Below are positions 6,852-8,029 of a stretch of DNA of 8,029 nucleotides, piece by piece. Both the position numbers and the translations under genes were made by a program. Positions within the stretch are counted from its first letter, which is position 1; each line of letters opens with the position of its first letter. The notes under the pieces are model-generated. The model was not told the origin of the DNA and did no database searches. It saw nothing but the letters and a program-made list of their open reading frames with translations. Source of the stretch: Flavobacterium psychrophilum (lineage in GTDB: Bacteria; Bacteroidota; Bacteroidia; Flavobacteriales; Flavobacteriaceae); NCBI GenBank assembly GCA_945907225.1, contig CAMDSN010000069.1, forward strand, positions 1 through 8,029, read 5' to 3'.

Positions 6852-8029
6852 CTAATTAGATGAAGTATACTTAATAATTCTTCCCGGATTACCAACAACT
6901 ACCGCAAAATCAGGAACATCTTTAACAATAACAGCCCCAGCGCCAATAATTGCCCACTTACCTATTCTTATTCCTTGTTTTACAGTAGCATTAATACCAA
7001 TTTGAGTACCCTCGCCAACTGTTACATTTCCTGCTAACGCAGCCATAGGAGAAATATGTGAAAAGTTTTCGATTTTACAATCGTGTTCAACTAAAGCGCC
7101 CGAATTGATAATGACGTGCTTCCCAATAATAGCTCCCGAATTAACAATAGCATTTGCCATTATAACCGAACCCTCACTTATTTCAACATTTGAAGAGATT
7201 ACAGCTTTAGGATGAATAGCAATTTTATAACCGCCTTTCCAACGGGTGGACAGCTGTTTTCGTGAAAAATTATCACCCACAGCAATAATCAATTTATTTA
7301 CGGGGTCAATAAAATCAACTTTTGTATAATCTTGCACAGGTATCCCAAGCAATTCAGAATTCGCTAACCGATCATCAAAAATAGTTATAACTTCCTCTTT
7401 GTTGAGTTGTAGAATATCAATTATCACTTTTGCATGGCCACTGCTGCCAAATAGATAGATTTTAGGAATTGTTATTTCTTTTGTTCTATATAATGGAAAA
7501 AAGCCACTGTCATTAACACAAGATTTATTTAGTAGTGTAAGTTCTTTATATTTTTTCTGATCAACTATTAAATTCCAACTCTGATAATTAAGGCGCAAAT
7601 CAGAAAATCCTGACTTAAATTGAAATAAAGAATCTTTATCACTACCACCAAATCCCCCACCTAAATGAAGATGGTTGCATTTACGTTTGACAGCTATAAT
7701 ACGGGCCTCATCTATTATCAATTTCATTGGAGAGTATTTACCCTCATATTCAAGAGCCCCAGATAAGTGATATTGCATCACACCATTTGTAATTGTAAAA
7801 ACTGCACCTGCATTTACAACATCGTTTTGTTTGGCAAGCAAAACTATTATTTCAAAATCTTTTGCATTCAAAAAATCATTAAAATAGGAATCGCTTAAGT
7901 AATATTCAAAACTTGCTGCCACTTTTTTCATTGTACTTTTATAAATAACTTTAAAAGTGTCAATATCTGATTCTTCTGTAGCTTCAAAAATGGTAATATT
8001 TGATTTTCTAAGTTGTTTTATATCATAGG
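6852..8029 (-). CDS. pglD: Fusion: FemAB/GNAT-like acyltransferase + PglD-type sugar N-acetyltransferase (5'-partial)
   Basis: The frame stops with TAG at 6852-6854 and is open to the right edge, so the true start lies beyond 8029. The Met at 7931 is internal: the 32 codons before it continue the N-terminal domain, with FKVIYKST running into MKKVAASFEYY, a typical FemAB-like stretch. Numbering from that Met, residues 1-149 are the C-terminal part of a FemAB/GNAT-like domain (VMQYHLSGAL 51-60, LHLGGGFGGSDKDSLFQFKS 88-107, closing FFPLYR 144-149). Residues 157-359 are a whole PglD/NeuD-type module: a nucleotide-sugar-binding Rossmann-like part starting KIYLFGSSGHAK (157-168), then left-handed beta-helix hexapeptides. 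Probable catalytic His283 is in ALVEHDC, equivalent to His125 of Campylobacter PglD, and the C-terminus has VVGNPGRIIK. PglD acetylates the C4 amine made by PglE using acetyl-CoA. The FemAB-like domain's acyl donor and target are unknown. The gene converges on wzc. Confidence 0.88.
   Translation of the reverse strand, partial: YDIKQLRKSNITIFEATEESDIDTFKVIYKSTMKKVAASFEYYLSDSYFNDFLNAKDFEIIVLLAKQNDVVNAGAVFTITNGVMQYHLSGALEYEGKYSPMKLIIDEARIIAVKRKCNHLHLGGGFGGSDKDSLFQFKSGFSDLRLNYQSWNLIVDQKKYKELTLLNKSCVNDSGFFPLYRTKEITIPKIYLFGSSGHAKVIIDILQLNKEEVITIFDDRLANSELLGIPVQDYTKVDFIDPVNKLIIAVGDNFSRKQLSTRWKGGYKIAIHPKAVISSNVEISEGSVIMANAIVNSGAIIGKHVIINSGALVEHDCKIENFSHISPMAALAGNVTVGEGTQIGINATVKQGIRIGKWAIIGAGAVIVKDVPDFAVVVGNPGRIIKYTSSN

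Noticed and set aside
7239..7247. ACCCGTTGG on the minus strand, matching the repeat's left end.
   Set aside because: It lies in conserved coding sequence for the PglD module (Thr-Arg-Trp) and no other part of the repeat follows it; chance match.

Overview
The window comes from an AT-rich member of the Bacteroidota, most likely Flavobacteriaceae (Flavobacterium-like). The evidence is the strongly AT-biased codon use, start codons with no Shine-Dalgarno sequence, a TAnnTTTG-type promoter upstream of the export genes, and protein sequences that closely resemble flavobacterial surface-polysaccharide proteins known from memory. No database search was possible.

Layout. On the + strand: a PglE-like PLP sugar aminotransferase (106-1242), then after 28 bp a membrane-anchored PglF/FlaA1-type nucleotide-sugar 4,6-dehydratase (1271-3187, apparent TTG start). 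A 268-bp intergenic region follows, with a dispersed repeat (copy A), an AT-rich inverted repeat and a good promoter candidate. Next are a Wza-like outer-membrane export lipoprotein (3456-4220) and, 3 bp later, a Wzc-like tyrosine autokinase/copolymerase (4224-6644) with a Tyr-x-Tyr tail. A 207-bp convergent intergenic region holds a second repeat copy (copy B), here bounded by inverted terminal arms. On the - strand, running off the right edge, is a fusion of a FemAB/GNAT-like domain to a PglD-type sugar N-acetyltransferase (6852 to beyond 8029).

How the genes fit together. PglF (C4,6 dehydration), PglE (C4 transamination) and PglD (C4 N-acetylation) are the three steps that turn UDP-GlcNAc into a UDP-N,N'-diacetylbacillosamine-type sugar, often the first sugar placed on the lipid carrier. 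Wza and Wzc are the export and chain-control part of a Wzy-dependent capsule/exopolysaccharide system. The window is therefore the sugar-precursor and export core of a surface polysaccharide locus. The initiating transferase, flippase, polymerase, other glycosyltransferases and cognate phosphatase are not in view.

Most interesting points: (1) the FemAB/GNAT-PglD fusion, whose frame stays open past its first visible Met to the window edge; (2) two diverged, same-orientation copies of a ~115-130 bp non-coding repeat flanking the wza-wzc pair, sharing exact blocks of 21 and 17 bp and a hairpin whose stem is conserved while its loop varies; (3) copy B has MITE-like inverted ends and a 21-bp insertion with a 5-bp duplication; (4) an inverted repeat overlaps the -33 box of the wza promoter. 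I see no RNA genes, CRISPR arrays, transposase genes or clear strong intrinsic terminators.
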